This document shows positions 1-7,451 of a stretch of 12,629 nt of DNA, one piece after another. Position 1 is the stretch's first letter. Every line of letters begins with the position of its first letter. This DNA is from a bacterium (GTDB taxonomy: Bacteria > UBA9089 > CG2-30-40-21), in the NCBI GenBank assembly GCA_018814245.1, contig JAHIZN010000151.1, forward strand, positions 1 through 12,629. Reading direction: 5' to 3'. The notes beneath the pieces were generated by a model. The model saw only the letters and a list, made by a program, of their open reading frames with translations. It was not told the origin of the DNA and did no database searches. Made by a program: the position numbers and the translations under genes.

Positions 1-69
1 AGGGTCGCAGCTACAAAGATTCCCACACACAACAATCGATCACAATGTAGCTGCAGGGCTTGTCCCTGC
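1..69. repeat. 69-bp perfect inverted repeat, left copy
   Basis: These bases are the exact reverse complement of 8298-8366; identity stops at base 70. The match may continue left of the window. It contains the motifs GTCGCAGCTACAA and GTAGCTGCAGGGC, which recur around the window edges and upstream of gspJ. No coding potential is visible. Confidence 0.95.
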
Positions 70-162
70 TTAACGGACACCCGCCTCTTTGGCAGGGATG
101 TCCCTACAAATTGCTATGCGTCAAATTAAGGTTGACGCAGCACTACAGTGCTTGTCCCTGCT

Positions 163-192
163 AATAAGCGACCACAAGGGTCGCAGCTACAA
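163..192. repeat. Second partial copy of the dispersed repeat
   Basis: This 30-base stretch (AATAAGCGACCACAAGGG and onward) is the reverse complement of 8351-8380, so it overlaps the region paired with bases 1-69 but extends further on the other side. After base 192 the copies stay similar (TTTCCCACA against ATTCCCACA) but are no longer identical. The surrounding 70-266 holds further GCAGGGA/TCCCTGC repeat fragments and no gene. Confidence 0.85.
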
Positions 193-266
193 GTTTCCCA
201 CAAATAGTTGTTGCTGCAGAATACTATGGGTACTTACCCTCCTTTGCAATTAGAAACAGAGAATAT

Positions 267-439
267 AGCCACAGATTACACAGATTACCACAGATTAAAG
301 AAATTGCAAACAAATTCAACAACTAATGTATGGTGAAATTATGGAGACATGGTAGAGACGCAATATCTTGCGTCTCTACTGTTACATGCCAACAGATTTT
401 TCTTCCCTATTCTCTCTGTAATCTGTGTAATCTGTGGCT
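267..439. mobile_element. MITE-like element with 22-bp terminal inverted repeats
   Basis: The ends 267-288 (AGCCACAGATTACACAGATT...) and 418-439 are a perfect 22-bp inverted pair. Inside lies a nested perfect hairpin, 352-363 against 368-379 (GTAGAGACGCAA, loop TATC). There is no transposase inside, so any movement would depend on an enzyme elsewhere. No target duplication is clear. Small open frames through this stretch are by-products of the repeat. Alternatively it is a non-mobile foldback or intergenic RNA structure. Confidence 0.6.
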
Positions 440-751
440 TAAATCTTAATTGCACAGATTGGATTAGTTTAACATATCTCTTAGTGATTGTCAATAATAA
501 CTTTGGAAGAGGCATTCGAGAAATCGGCTTTTTGAGATTAAAAAGAGCCTGACTGTAGCATTTTTAAGCATGTCAAGGGGATGGTAGATGGTGCTCTGGA
601 ACACAATTTATCTGCAAAATGTAGCATTTTCCATCTCCATATCAAATTGGATGCACTTTTACTGGAAATATCCATTTTTTCTTCCTTTTTAGGGCACACT
701 ATCCTCTTGTTCATTTTACTGAAAAATCTAAAATTATCCAGAGATTTTATC
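440..751. other. Gene-free stretch downstream of the transposase
   Basis: No convincing gene is present. The stretch holds the left 16-bp inverted repeat GAGGCATTCGAGAAAT (509-524, paired with 2724-2739) and two short occurrences of TGTAGCATTTT. Possible reading frames here lack a ribosome binding site and recognisable protein features. It is probably the non-coding left flank or left end of the insertion sequence. Confidence 0.5.
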
Positions 752-2116
752 TTAGGCAGCTTTCTCTTTTGGCAAAGGCCTTTTTACTAATGATCGCATC
801 ATCTCTTTTTGATTCATTCGAATCCTGGCTAATGCCATGCAAACCATGACCAATAATGCCATACCCATTCTCATTTTCATTTTTGCCTGCCCTCGAATAT
901 AATGATGCTCAAACATAAAACTTCCATCTATTCGGCTATTCACCCTTTCTACGGCTGTTCTGCTTTTGTATGCTTTTTCCCATTTGTAACTGCTTCTTGC
1001 TATTGGGGTAAATATCCTGCGGTCAGTTTCGAGGGGTATCCTTACTATTCGTCCATAACCTTTCTCTCCACACAGCTCTTTCCCTTTACACTCCATTCCA
1101 TACGCCTTTGCAGGACATAAATACTTGAGACTATCTCGATCTTTCTCAAACCCATTAAATGCCAGCTCTTTCTTCTCCGCTGTATTCATATCATAACAAT
1201 ACACACACCCTTTGTAATTATATGCAATATTGTCAACCTTATCGCTCTTTAATGCATGTGTCTCTTCCTTATCTTTCCACATATTTCTTATGTCTATTAC
1301 TGGTTTTATCTTGTGATTATCCCACAACTTCACTATCTCCTCTTTACTGTCATATCCCTTATCACCTGTTAATATCTCTATCTGAAGCGAAGGATGTGTA
1401 TTCTTTGCCTTCTCAACAAGAGGCATTAATTGCTTTATGTCTGGCACGGATGCCTTGGTTACTTCATAACTTATTGGCAATTCATATGTAGTGTCAACTA
1501 AAAGATGCACCTTATACCCAAACCACGAGGTTATTTTCTCCCATAATGTCCCATCTTCTCTCTTGCCATGATATACTTTTTTCCCCCAGTCAGCATCCGC
1601 ATCCCCTCGATTATCCTTATCATTTCGCTTATTCTTGCCATTACATTCACTTCTGATAGCTTTGCTATCTACGGCTGTATTCTTCCCAAAATCAGGAAGT
1701 ACTTGCCTTATCTCCTCAACAATCTTATCAAACATCGAATCAATGTCGTCTTGATGGTTTAAGAGCTTCTTTGACATTAAAGAATATGCATCCTTACTCG
1801 GCACTGCGTCAGCTCCGTTAAGAAGTTCAAATCCACATACCATACGCAATTCTCCGTTCCGTAATAACTCCCGCCGTAACGACTCTATACTTTTATGCTG
1901 AAATACTATCCCGGCTATGATGGAATTCCATACAGGTCTGATGGGATAATCATCACGACGACCTTTCCTCTCTGCTTCTAATTTCAACATTAACTCTTCA
2001 TCCTGTAGTACCTCAAAAACCATCTTCAATCGTTCCAGATCCCCTGTTCCGTTAAGCTGCTTCCAATTAAAGTTATATAAGTCAAATAATGATGGTAATC
2101 GATAAACTTTTGCCAT
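752..2116 (-). CDS. DDE transposase, IS1182/IS5-like (DUF772 plus DDE domain)
   Basis: This 454-residue protein has the layout of transposases with an InsH-type N-terminal domain (about residues 20-120) followed by an RNase H-like DDE catalytic core. Candidate catalytic residues are D150 in NTAVDSKAI, D252 in LTGDKGYD and E390 in SRTAVERVNSRID; the last resembles the IS4-type Y-R-E signature (Y383, R386, E390). A cysteine-rich insertion (C304, C307, C334, C343, C349) precedes the glutamate, as in many IS1182-type enzymes. It should cut and rejoin the ends of its own element. The start is supported by a purine-rich GGGGGGAG about six bases upstream and a promoter at 2155-2183. The frame is full length with no frameshift, so the element may be active. 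The family assignment is from memory of motifs and could be a neighbouring IS family. Confidence 0.9.
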   Translation of the reverse strand: MAKVYRLPSLFDLYNFNWKQLNGTGDLERLKMVFEVLQDEELMLKLEAERKGRRDDYPIRPVWNSIIAGIVFQHKSIESLRRELLRNGELRMVCGFELLNGADAVPSKDAYSLMSKKLLNHQDDIDSMFDKIVEEIRQVLPDFGKNTAVDSKAIRSECNGKNKRNDKDNRGDADADWGKKVYHGKREDGTLWEKITSWFGYKVHLLVDTTYELPISYEVTKASVPDIKQLMPLVEKAKNTHPSLQIEILTGDKGYDSKEEIVKLWDNHKIKPVIDIRNMWKDKEETHALKSDKVDNIAYNYKGCVYCYDMNTAEKKELAFNGFEKDRDSLKYLCPAKAYGMECKGKELCGEKGYGRIVRIPLETDRRIFTPIARSSYKWEKAYKSRTAVERVNSRIDGSFMFEHHYIRGQAKMKMRMGMALLVMVCMALARIRMNQKEMMRSLVKRPLPKEKAA

Positions 2117-2131
2117 CTGTCTCCCCCCTCT

Positions 2132-2243
2132 GTTAACTAACTGTCATTATTGATATTATAGCATATTTTTGACATTTTTTCAACAGTTTTTTGCTTTTGG
2201 GGTAACTTTTTTTTGGGGTAATACCAACATTGAGAGATAATCC
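2132..2243. repeat. Transposase upstream region, copy A of a 112-bp direct repeat
   Basis: This stretch aligns without gaps to 2526-2637, from GTTAA to GGATAATCC-like ends, with most positions identical. It contains the transposase promoter. Poly-T tracts and an ACATTTTTTCAACAGTTTTTT block are shared. Confidence 0.85.
2155..2183 (-). promoter_or_regulatory. Transposase promoter, TTGAAA-N17-TATAAT
   Basis: On the minus strand, TTGAAA (2178-2183) and a perfect TATAAT (2155-2160) are separated by 17 bases, about 40 bases before the transposase start. The related copy at 2526-2637 keeps the same spacing with TTGAAA and TATTAT (2549-2577). Confidence 0.65.
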
Positions 2244-2270
2244 ATTCATAGCATCGATGCTGGGGACAAT

Positions 2271-2474
2271 AACTTATTCACAGGCTAAAAACTGGAAATG
2301 GTGCAAAAACAGATTCCCTGAATTCCTATGATAACAGTGTAGGTATTTGCTATCCGAGATTTTTTGAGGAATCTCGATGAACTGGAGAGGACGATAACCA
2401 TTTTCTGGTACGGAATTCAGGGAATTTGTTTCTGAGTTACGCTTTTAAGCCAGTTTTTATCCTATGAATAAGTT
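2271..2474. mobile_element. Foldback (MITE-like) element with nested inverted arms
   Basis: Outer arms 2271-2295 and 2450-2474 pair at 23 of 25 positions (AACTTATTCA...CTGG). Inner arms 2304-2326 and 2412-2434 pair at 21 of 23 positions around CCCTGAATTCC. A small central hairpin, GAGATT...AATCTC, lies at 2356-2375. No protein is encoded. The element sits between the two 112-bp copies of the transposase upstream region. It could be a non-autonomous transposon mobilised by another enzyme, or a structured remnant. Confidence 0.65.
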
Positions 2475-2525
2475 TGCCACCGTTTGATTAAAACCAAACC
2501 CACTAAATCTGCTTTATCTGCCATT

Positions 2526-2637
2526 GTTAAGTAATTGTCATTATTGGTATAATAGCATATTGCAGACATTTTTTCAACAGTTTTTTGTTTTTTTTGGGTG
2601 ACTTTTTTTGAGTAATACTAATATGGAGGGATAATCC
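2526..2637. repeat. Transposase upstream region, copy B (orphan)
   Basis: This is the second member of the 112-bp direct repeat. It retains a promoter-like TTGAAA-N17-TATTAT on the minus strand but is not followed by a transposase start; the foldback element and copy A come next. It is best read as a solo end left by a sister insertion sequence, or as a tandem duplication later split by the foldback element. Confidence 0.8.
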
Positions 2638-2869
2638 GTCATTTGTGTTTGTTTTTGCCATACATATTGGGGGAAAGTTTTTTTCATACCCTCTATTTTC
2701 CCTTATGCTACAAGACTCTACGAATTTCTCGAATGCCTCAAGTGGAGGGGGTTCGACAGGCTGTTACGGAATAGGAATTTGACATGAGATTACATAATAT
2801 ATCGACCTGTGCAGTTAGAAATCACCACACAAAACACGGAAACAACATTTAATCAATGGCTTGCATATA
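2638..2869. other. Gene-free stretch between IS remnant and Uma2 gene
   Basis: Only the right 16-bp inverted repeat (2724-2739) stands out. No gene, RNA gene or terminator hairpin is visible to me. Confidence 0.5.
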
Positions 2870-3451
2870 TTACTTAAATATTGTCCTCAAATCTATTTCA
2901 AGATCTTCGAATATATCTACCTTTATCGTATCTTCTTTCTTGTATTTTTCAGGCTCTCCATATCTATCATTTTTAAGCTTAAATACAACCACTTCTTTTG
3001 TTTCAGGGTCAAGTACCCAGTATTGATTCACCTTATGTCTTTCATATAAATGGTGTTTGGTTACAACATCTTTTTTGGCTGTATGTGGGGATAAAATCTC
3101 TATGACAATATCAGGGGCACACTTACACCCTTTGTCATCAAGTTTATTTCCATCACAAACAACCACAATATCCGGTTGAACCACGGTCACTATCTCTTCA
3201 TCTGACACATCCTTGTCAGATTCAGGCAATCTGACATCAAAAGGGGCAGCATACACGCGGCAGTGTTTATCTCTTAAATAATTATGGAAATCAGCAAATA
3301 TATTACCCGATATTTCCTGATGTTTTCTTAATGGTGCAGGGCTCATATCATAGGCTTCACCATCTATCAATTCCCACCGCTCCTCATCCGGCCATTGCAA
3401 ATAATCTCCATAAGTAAATCTTTCTTCCTTTTTTTTTGCAGGAAATCCCAT
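2870..3451 (-). CDS. Uma2-family (DUF820) nuclease-like protein
   Basis: This 193-residue protein matches the size and layout of the Uma2/DUF820 family, a restriction-endonuclease-like PD-(D/E)XK fold common in multiple copies in cyanobacteria, chloroflexi, planctomycetes and other repeat-rich genomes. The N-terminal part has FTYGDYLQWPDEERWELIDGE (residues 12-32), typical of the family. The core has PDIVVV (93-98), then APDIVIEILSPHTAKKD (112-128) giving D114, E118 and K126-K127 as candidate metal-binding and catalytic residues, followed by YWVLDP (144-149). The start is supported by GGAGG (3460-3464) eight bases upstream. The physiological role of the family is not well established, although a link to mobile elements is often suspected. 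It stands alone between an insertion sequence and the clpC operon and reads in the same direction as both. It looks intact. Confidence 0.88.
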   Translation of the reverse strand: MGFPAKKKEERFTYGDYLQWPDEERWELIDGEAYDMSPAPLRKHQEISGNIFADFHNYLRDKHCRVYAAPFDVRLPESDKDVSDEEIVTVVQPDIVVVCDGNKLDDKGCKCAPDIVIEILSPHTAKKDVVTKHHLYERHKVNQYWVLDPETKEVVVFKLKNDRYGEPEKYKKEDTIKVDIFEDLEIDLRTIFK

Positions 3452-3494
3452 AAATATTGCCTCCGTTTACTCAGAATTGGTCAGCAATCAGCCG

Positions 3495-3713
3495 GCAGAA
3501 TCTCGAATCTCGAATTGCGAATCGCGAATCTGAAGAAACGGAGCAGAATCTCGAATCTCGAATTGCGAATCGCGAATCTGAAGAAACGGAGCAGAATCTC
3601 GGATTGCGAATCAGTTCTGTTCCATTTCCGCAGATTCGCGATTCTGCTCCGTTCCATTTCTGCAGATTCGCAATCCGCGATTCGCAATCCGCGATTCGCA
3701 ATTCGCGATTCAG
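3495..3713. repeat. Composite heptamer array 1 (219 bp), downstream of clpC
   Basis: The left half is built from 7-bp units GAATCTC, GAATTGC, GAATCGC and GAATCTG, joined twice by the 13-bp linker AAGAAACGGAGCA. The right half carries the complementary units (GATTCGC, AATCCGC, AATTCGC) and longer linkers (CTCCGTTCCATTTCTGCA type). The ends read GCAGAATC and GATTCAG. Bases 3607-3670 are an exact inverted copy of 6221-6284 in array 2. The clpC stop codon lies in the terminal CTGAATC of this array. The halves could fold into an imperfect hairpin and might end clpC transcription. All frames through it are open, which creates spurious reading frames. Confidence 0.95.
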
Positions 3714-6172
3714 AAATCTGCCCCAGCCTTCTTCTTTTTACCGGTAGCAACAAAGCACAACTTTGTCGCATCTGTGGATGAGACATCGACCATAATCTTG
3801 CCTTTCTTGAATTTTCCTCTCAGGAGCTCTTCAGCCAGAGGATCCTCAATATGTCTCTGAATAGCCCGGCGTAGTGGTCTTGCACCATAGGCAGGGTCAA
3901 ACCCCTTCTTGAACAAAAATTCATGGGCTGACTGGGATAATTCAAGGCTTATTCCCTGTTCATGAATTCGTTCATTCAGGTCTTTTACCATCATATTGGC
4001 AATCTGATCGATATGCTCCTTGCTCAGGGTATGAAAGACAATAACATCATCAATTCGATTCAGGAATTCAGGATTAAATGTCTTTTTCATTTCAGCCATG
4101 ACCTTATCCTTCATATCTGTGTATATATCTTCCTTTCCCTTGGTTATAAACCCAAGATCCTTTGTTTCAAATATATCCCTTGCCCCGACATTGGATGTCA
4201 TGATCAACACGGTATTCTTGAAATCAACGGTATGCCCGAGGCTATCGGTTAGATGCCCATCCTCAAAAACCTGAAGCAGGATATTAAAGACATCCGGATG
4301 TGCCTTTTCTATTTCATCCAAGAGTACCACAGCGTAAGGCTTTCTTCTTACCTTTTCTGTCAATTCCCCGCCCTCTTCATAACCGATATAGCCGGGAGGT
4401 GCGCCAACCAATCTTGATACTGCAAATTTTTCCATAAATTCAGACATATCAAGCTGAACGATTGCCTCATCATCATCAAACAAAAACTCAGCCAATGCCT
4501 TTGCCAGCTCTGTTTTACCCACACCGGTTGGACCAAGGAAGATGAATGAGCCCATGGGTCTTTTTGGATCCTTTAGCCCTGTTCTTGCCCGACGCATTGC
4601 CCTGCTCAGTGCAGAGATTGCCTCATTTTGTCCTACAATCTTTTCATGGATTGAATCCTCCATTCGCAAGAGTTTCTCTGCCTCTTTTTCAACGAGCTTG
4701 TATACAGGAATGCCGGTAAGCTTTGAGAGTATATCGGCAATATCGTCTGCAACAATCTTCTTTTCAATAACCCCTCTTTCCTTTTCCCATTGTTTTTTTG
4801 TTTCATCAAGGTTGGCCTTGAGGGTTCTTTCCTTATCCCTCATTTTAGCTGCCTTTTCAAACTCCTGAGCACCGATAGCAGCATCTTTTTCCTTAGAAAC
4901 ATTGGCTATTTCCTGTTCTAATTCTTTAAGGTCAAGCGGCATGGTTGTGTTTTGAAGCCTTGCTTTTGAGCCGGCCTCATCCATAAGGTCAATGGCTTTA
5001 TCCGGTAGAAATCTGTCTGAGATGTAGCGATGTGCAAGCTTTGCCGCAGCCTCTAATGATTCATCTGTAAACTTTACCCGATGGTGTGCCTCATATTTAT
5101 CCCTCAATCCCTTCAATATTTCAATGGTTTCGTCTACAGACGGCTCATCCACAACAATTGTCTGAAACCTTCTTTGCAAGGCAGCGTCTCTTTCCACATA
5201 TTTTCTATACTCATCTAAGGTGGTTGCACCAATACACTGGAGTTCACCGCGAGACAATGCCGGTTTAAGGATACTGGCAGCGTCTAATGCCCCTTCAGCT
5301 CCCCCGGCACCAATCAGGGTGTGCATCTCATCGATAAACAGGATAACATCGCTTGATTGCCGCACTTCTTGCATCACCCTTTTCAATCTTTCCTCAAACT
5401 CTCCCCTGAATTTTGTGCCGGCAACAATGGCTGCCAGATCAAGGCACAATACCCGTTTATTGACCAATACCTCTGGCACACTGCCAGAGACAATTTGTTG
5501 TGCAAGCCCTTCAACAATGGCTGTCTTGCCTACCCCAGGGTCACCTATCAATACCGGGTTATTCTTGGTTCGTCTGGCAAGAATCTGAATGACCCTTTCT
5601 ATCTCATCTGCCCTGCCAACCACTGGATCAAGCTTATTCTCCTTTGCCAGCACGGTTAAATCACGGGAAAAGGCATCTAATACCGGCGTTGATGTTTTCT
5701 TGGGATGAGCAGCAGCCGGTTTTTCACTCGGCACGCCGCCGCCAAGCAGCTTTATAGCCTCCTCCCTCACAGTATCAAGATTTATGCCAAGATTGACAAG
5801 GACTTTAGAACCAATACCCTCGCCTTCACGGATTAACCCCAGCAGCAAATGCTCTGTCCCAATATAATTATGTCCCAATCTCCTTGCCTCTTCCACAGAC
5901 AATTCCAACACCCTTTTGGCATGAGGGGTAAAGGGTACATCGCCATAGGTAAGCAGCTCTGAACCCTTTGGTGCTACCTTCTCTACCTCAATGCGAATAC
6001 TCTCAAGGCTTATCCCAAGGTTGCTAATGACCTCAGCTGCCACCCCTTCTCCCTCTCTCACTAATCCAAGCAGGACATGTTCAGTACCAACATAATCATG
6101 TCCCAATCTTTTTGCCTCTTCCTGAGCAAGCCCCAAAACCCTTCTTGCCCTTTCTGTAAACCTTTCAAACAT
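3710..6172 (-). CDS. clpC: ATP-dependent Clp protease ATP-binding subunit ClpC
   Basis: ClpC is the Hsp100 unfoldase that feeds substrates, including arginine-phosphorylated ones, into ClpP. The 820-residue length is normal. The order is: a double Clp N-domain (about 1-145, with paired GHDYVGTEHVLLGLVREGEG and GHNYIGTEHLLLGLIREGEG repeats); AAA+ module 1 with Walker A GDPGVGKT (210-217) and Walker B VILFIDE (276-282); a middle domain with a UVR-like EFEKAAKMRDKE segment (437-448); and AAA+ module 2 with Walker A GPTGVGKT (547-554) and Walker B VVLLDE (615-620). An LGF tripeptide (673-675) occupies the place of the ClpP-docking loop. The start has GGAGGG (6181-6186) eight bases upstream. It is the last gene of mcsA-mcsB-clpC. 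Two oddities: a heptamer array separates it from mcsB, and its TGA stop lies in the terminal heptamer of the downstream array, so the extreme C-terminus may be slightly altered. Confidence 0.98.
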   Translation of the reverse strand: MFERFTERARRVLGLAQEEAKRLGHDYVGTEHVLLGLVREGEGVAAEVISNLGISLESIRIEVEKVAPKGSELLTYGDVPFTPHAKRVLELSVEEARRLGHNYIGTEHLLLGLIREGEGIGSKVLVNLGINLDTVREEAIKLLGGGVPSEKPAAAHPKKTSTPVLDAFSRDLTVLAKENKLDPVVGRADEIERVIQILARRTKNNPVLIGDPGVGKTAIVEGLAQQIVSGSVPEVLVNKRVLCLDLAAIVAGTKFRGEFEERLKRVMQEVRQSSDVILFIDEMHTLIGAGGAEGALDAASILKPALSRGELQCIGATTLDEYRKYVERDAALQRRFQTIVVDEPSVDETIEILKGLRDKYEAHHRVKFTDESLEAAAKLAHRYISDRFLPDKAIDLMDEAGSKARLQNTTMPLDLKELEQEIANVSKEKDAAIGAQEFEKAAKMRDKERTLKANLDETKKQWEKERGVIEKKIVADDIADILSKLTGIPVYKLVEKEAEKLLRMEDSIHEKIVGQNEAISALSRAMRRARTGLKDPKRPMGSFIFLGPTGVGKTELAKALAEFLFDDDEAIVQLDMSEFMEKFAVSRLVGAPPGYIGYEEGGELTEKVRRKPYAVVLLDEIEKAHPDVFNILLQVFEDGHLTDSLGHTVDFKNTVLIMTSNVGARDIFETKDLGFITKGKEDIYTDMKDKVMAEMKKTFNPEFLNRIDDVIVFHTLSKEHIDQIANMMVKDLNERIHEQGISLELSQSAHEFLFKKGFDPAYGARPLRRAIQRHIEDPLAEELLRGKFKKGKIMVDVSSTDATKLCFVATGKKKKAGADF

Positions 6173-6186
6173 TCTTCATTCCCTCC
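6163..6186. repeat. 24-bp duplication flanking array 2, clpC side
   Basis: This matches 6373-6396 at 23 of 24 positions. On the minus strand it carries GGAGGG, eight bases, then ATGTTTGAAA, which is the clpC ribosome binding site and start. The other copy carries the mcsB stop in the same sequence. Confidence 0.92.
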
Positions 6187-6191
6187 TCTTC

Positions 6192-6355
6192 CTGAATCTC
6201 GAATCGTGAATCGCGAATTGCGAATCTGCAGAAATGGAACGGAGCAGAATCGCGAATCTGCGGAAATGGAACAGAACTGATTCGAGATTCGCGATTCGCG
6301 ATTCTGCTCCGTTTCTTCAGATTCGCGATTCGCAATTCGAGATTCGCGATTCTGC
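6192..6355. repeat. Composite heptamer array 2 (164 bp), between mcsB and clpC
   Basis: Read on the minus strand it is collinear with array 1 on the plus strand: GCAGAATC end, GAATCTC-GAATTGC-GAATCGC-GAATCTG block, AAGAAACGGAGCA linker, then the inverted half with the two long linkers, and the GATTCAG end. It has one block fewer than array 1. Of the shared parts, 64 bp (6221-6284) and another 46 bp are exact. It lies wholly inside a 24-bp duplication. It is transcribed as part of the operon, so it would put a hairpin in the mRNA just ahead of the clpC ribosome binding site. Confidence 0.95.
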
Positions 6356-6372
6356 TCTCTCTGACAGCTTTT

Positions 6373-6396
6373 TTTCAAACATTCTTCATCCCCTCC
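6373..6396. repeat. 24-bp duplication flanking array 2, mcsB side
   Basis: This copy encodes the last residues of McsB (EGMKNV) and its TGA stop. It also contains, out of frame, the ATGTTTGA that begins clpC in the partner copy. Collapsing the two copies leaves the mcsB stop overlapping the clpC start by 8 bases. Confidence 0.92.
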
Positions 6397-7433
6397 ATCA
6401 TCTTTTTTTGTATCACACTTGCCCTGATCACATCTTTTTCTATGGGTGATTGTTGATCCTGAACCAGGATCTGGATATGGGCAGGTTGAACAGAGATTAG
6501 TAATTCATTTAAGATTTTAACAGGAATACTTATCATGTTAATCCCTACACCAAGCCTGATTGCTGATAATAATTCCATAGATTCCTGAAAAGAAATAATC
6601 CTTGATGCACACAATATAGCCATTGCCCTGTAAACCTGATCCTCTATCTGTATTCTGGATTGTTTCAATATCTGTTCTCTGGCAGCTTGTTCCTCATGAA
6701 TTATCTTTTGGGTTATCTTTTCTACATTATCAAGTATTTCCTCTTCCTGTCTGCCAAGGGTAACCTGATTGGATATCTGGAAGAGATTTCCTGATGATTC
6801 ACTTCCCTCACCATGTATCCCGCGAATGGCTAAGCCAAGGTGGGATACTGCATGCAGTATCTTGCCTATTTGTTTGGTAATGCTTAAGGCAGGCAGATGA
6901 ATCATCACCGATGCCCTCATCCCTGTACCAACATTAGTAGGACAGGCTGTTAAATAACCCCATTCAGGAGAAAAGGCATACTCCAATTTTTCAGACATCT
7001 TATCATCTATCTGGTTAATGGTATTCCATGTAGAGCTTAATTGAAGCCCTGATGAAAAGGTCTGTATCCTCAGATGATCCTCCTCATTAATCATGATATT
7101 TACCAGCTCCTTATCCCCAATAACCACAGCACCAATCTTCCCCTTAGCATGTTCAGGACTAATCAGATGCCTTTCTACCAAGAATTGCCGTATCATAGAA
7201 TCAGTATTTTCCATGTCTAAGATAACTGAATTTAATAAAAATGGATTGTTTTTCACAGCAGACTTTACCTGTGTGGTAACCTCTTTGAGATATTTATCCT
7301 TTGCCCAGCAGGTAAAAGGCAGCCGGGCTATATTTCGAGCCAATCGTATCCTGCTGCTAATCACTATCTCTGATAATGGACCACTTCCATCAAGCCATGC
7401 AGCAGGGTTTTCGAGGAATGTTTTTAATGTCAT
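6375..7433 (-). CDS. mcsB: Protein-arginine kinase McsB
   Basis: McsB transfers phosphate from ATP to arginine side chains of proteins, marking them for ClpC-ClpP. The 352-residue length fits the family, which has a phosphagen-kinase fold. Visible signatures are SSRIRLARN (26-34), the NEEDHLRIQ substrate-loop region (116-124), CPTNVGTGMRAS (164-175) with C164 in the position of the conserved phosphagen-kinase cysteine, and RGIHGEGSESSGNLFQISNQ (204-223). Near the C-terminus KDVIRA (333-338) resembles the RDXXRA phosphoarginine-sensing motif with a conservative K for R. AAGGAG (7440-7445) lies six bases before the start. It follows mcsA after a repeat-filled 91-base gap and precedes clpC after another. 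A separate creatine/arginine kinase role is unlikely given the neighbours. Confidence 0.97.
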   Translation of the reverse strand: MTLKTFLENPAAWLDGSGPLSEIVISSRIRLARNIARLPFTCWAKDKYLKEVTTQVKSAVKNNPFLLNSVILDMENTDSMIRQFLVERHLISPEHAKGKIGAVVIGDKELVNIMINEEDHLRIQTFSSGLQLSSTWNTINQIDDKMSEKLEYAFSPEWGYLTACPTNVGTGMRASVMIHLPALSITKQIGKILHAVSHLGLAIRGIHGEGSESSGNLFQISNQVTLGRQEEEILDNVEKITQKIIHEEQAAREQILKQSRIQIEDQVYRAMAILCASRIISFQESMELLSAIRLGVGINMISIPVKILNELLISVQPAHIQILVQDQQSPIEKDVIRASVIQKKMMEGMKNV

Positions 7434-7451
7434 TTGCTTCTCCTTCTCTTA

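Larger units (their letters stand above)
509..2739 (-). mobile_element. Insertion-sequence region bounded by 16-bp inverted repeats (boundaries tentative)
   Basis: The transposase gene at 752-2116 is enclosed by a perfect 16-bp inverted repeat, 509-524 and 2724-2739. Eight-base TGTAGCAT motifs also lie a little inside both ends in inverted orientation. The flanks give no convincing target duplication. The span of 2.2 kb is long for a one-gene element because it includes a second copy of the transposase upstream region and a foldback element, which look like later insertions or a fused remnant of a sister copy. The true insertion-sequence ends may lie closer to the gene, for example near 2243 on the right. 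Confidence 0.4.

Noticed and set aside
349..790. Two small plus-strand reading frames before the transposase
   Set aside because: One lies on the MITE-like palindrome and the other in the IS flank; neither has a ribosome binding site or recognisable sequence.
902..1762. Plus-strand reading frames opposite the transposase
   Set aside because: Shadows of the transposase gene with no ribosome binding sites or domain features.
3495..3713. CRISPR array
   Set aside because: Repeats are 7 bp with conserved linkers and inverted halves; there are no unique spacers and no cas genes.
3395..3786. Several overlapping reading frames on both strands through array 1
   Set aside because: The heptamer array contains no stop codons in most frames, so repetitive peptides (IANRESEE, RIANLKKR) arise automatically. 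No ribosome binding sites and no real protein character.
6061..6449. Reading frames through array 2 on both strands
   Set aside because: Same artefact of stop-free repeats; they overlap the well-supported mcsB and clpC genes.
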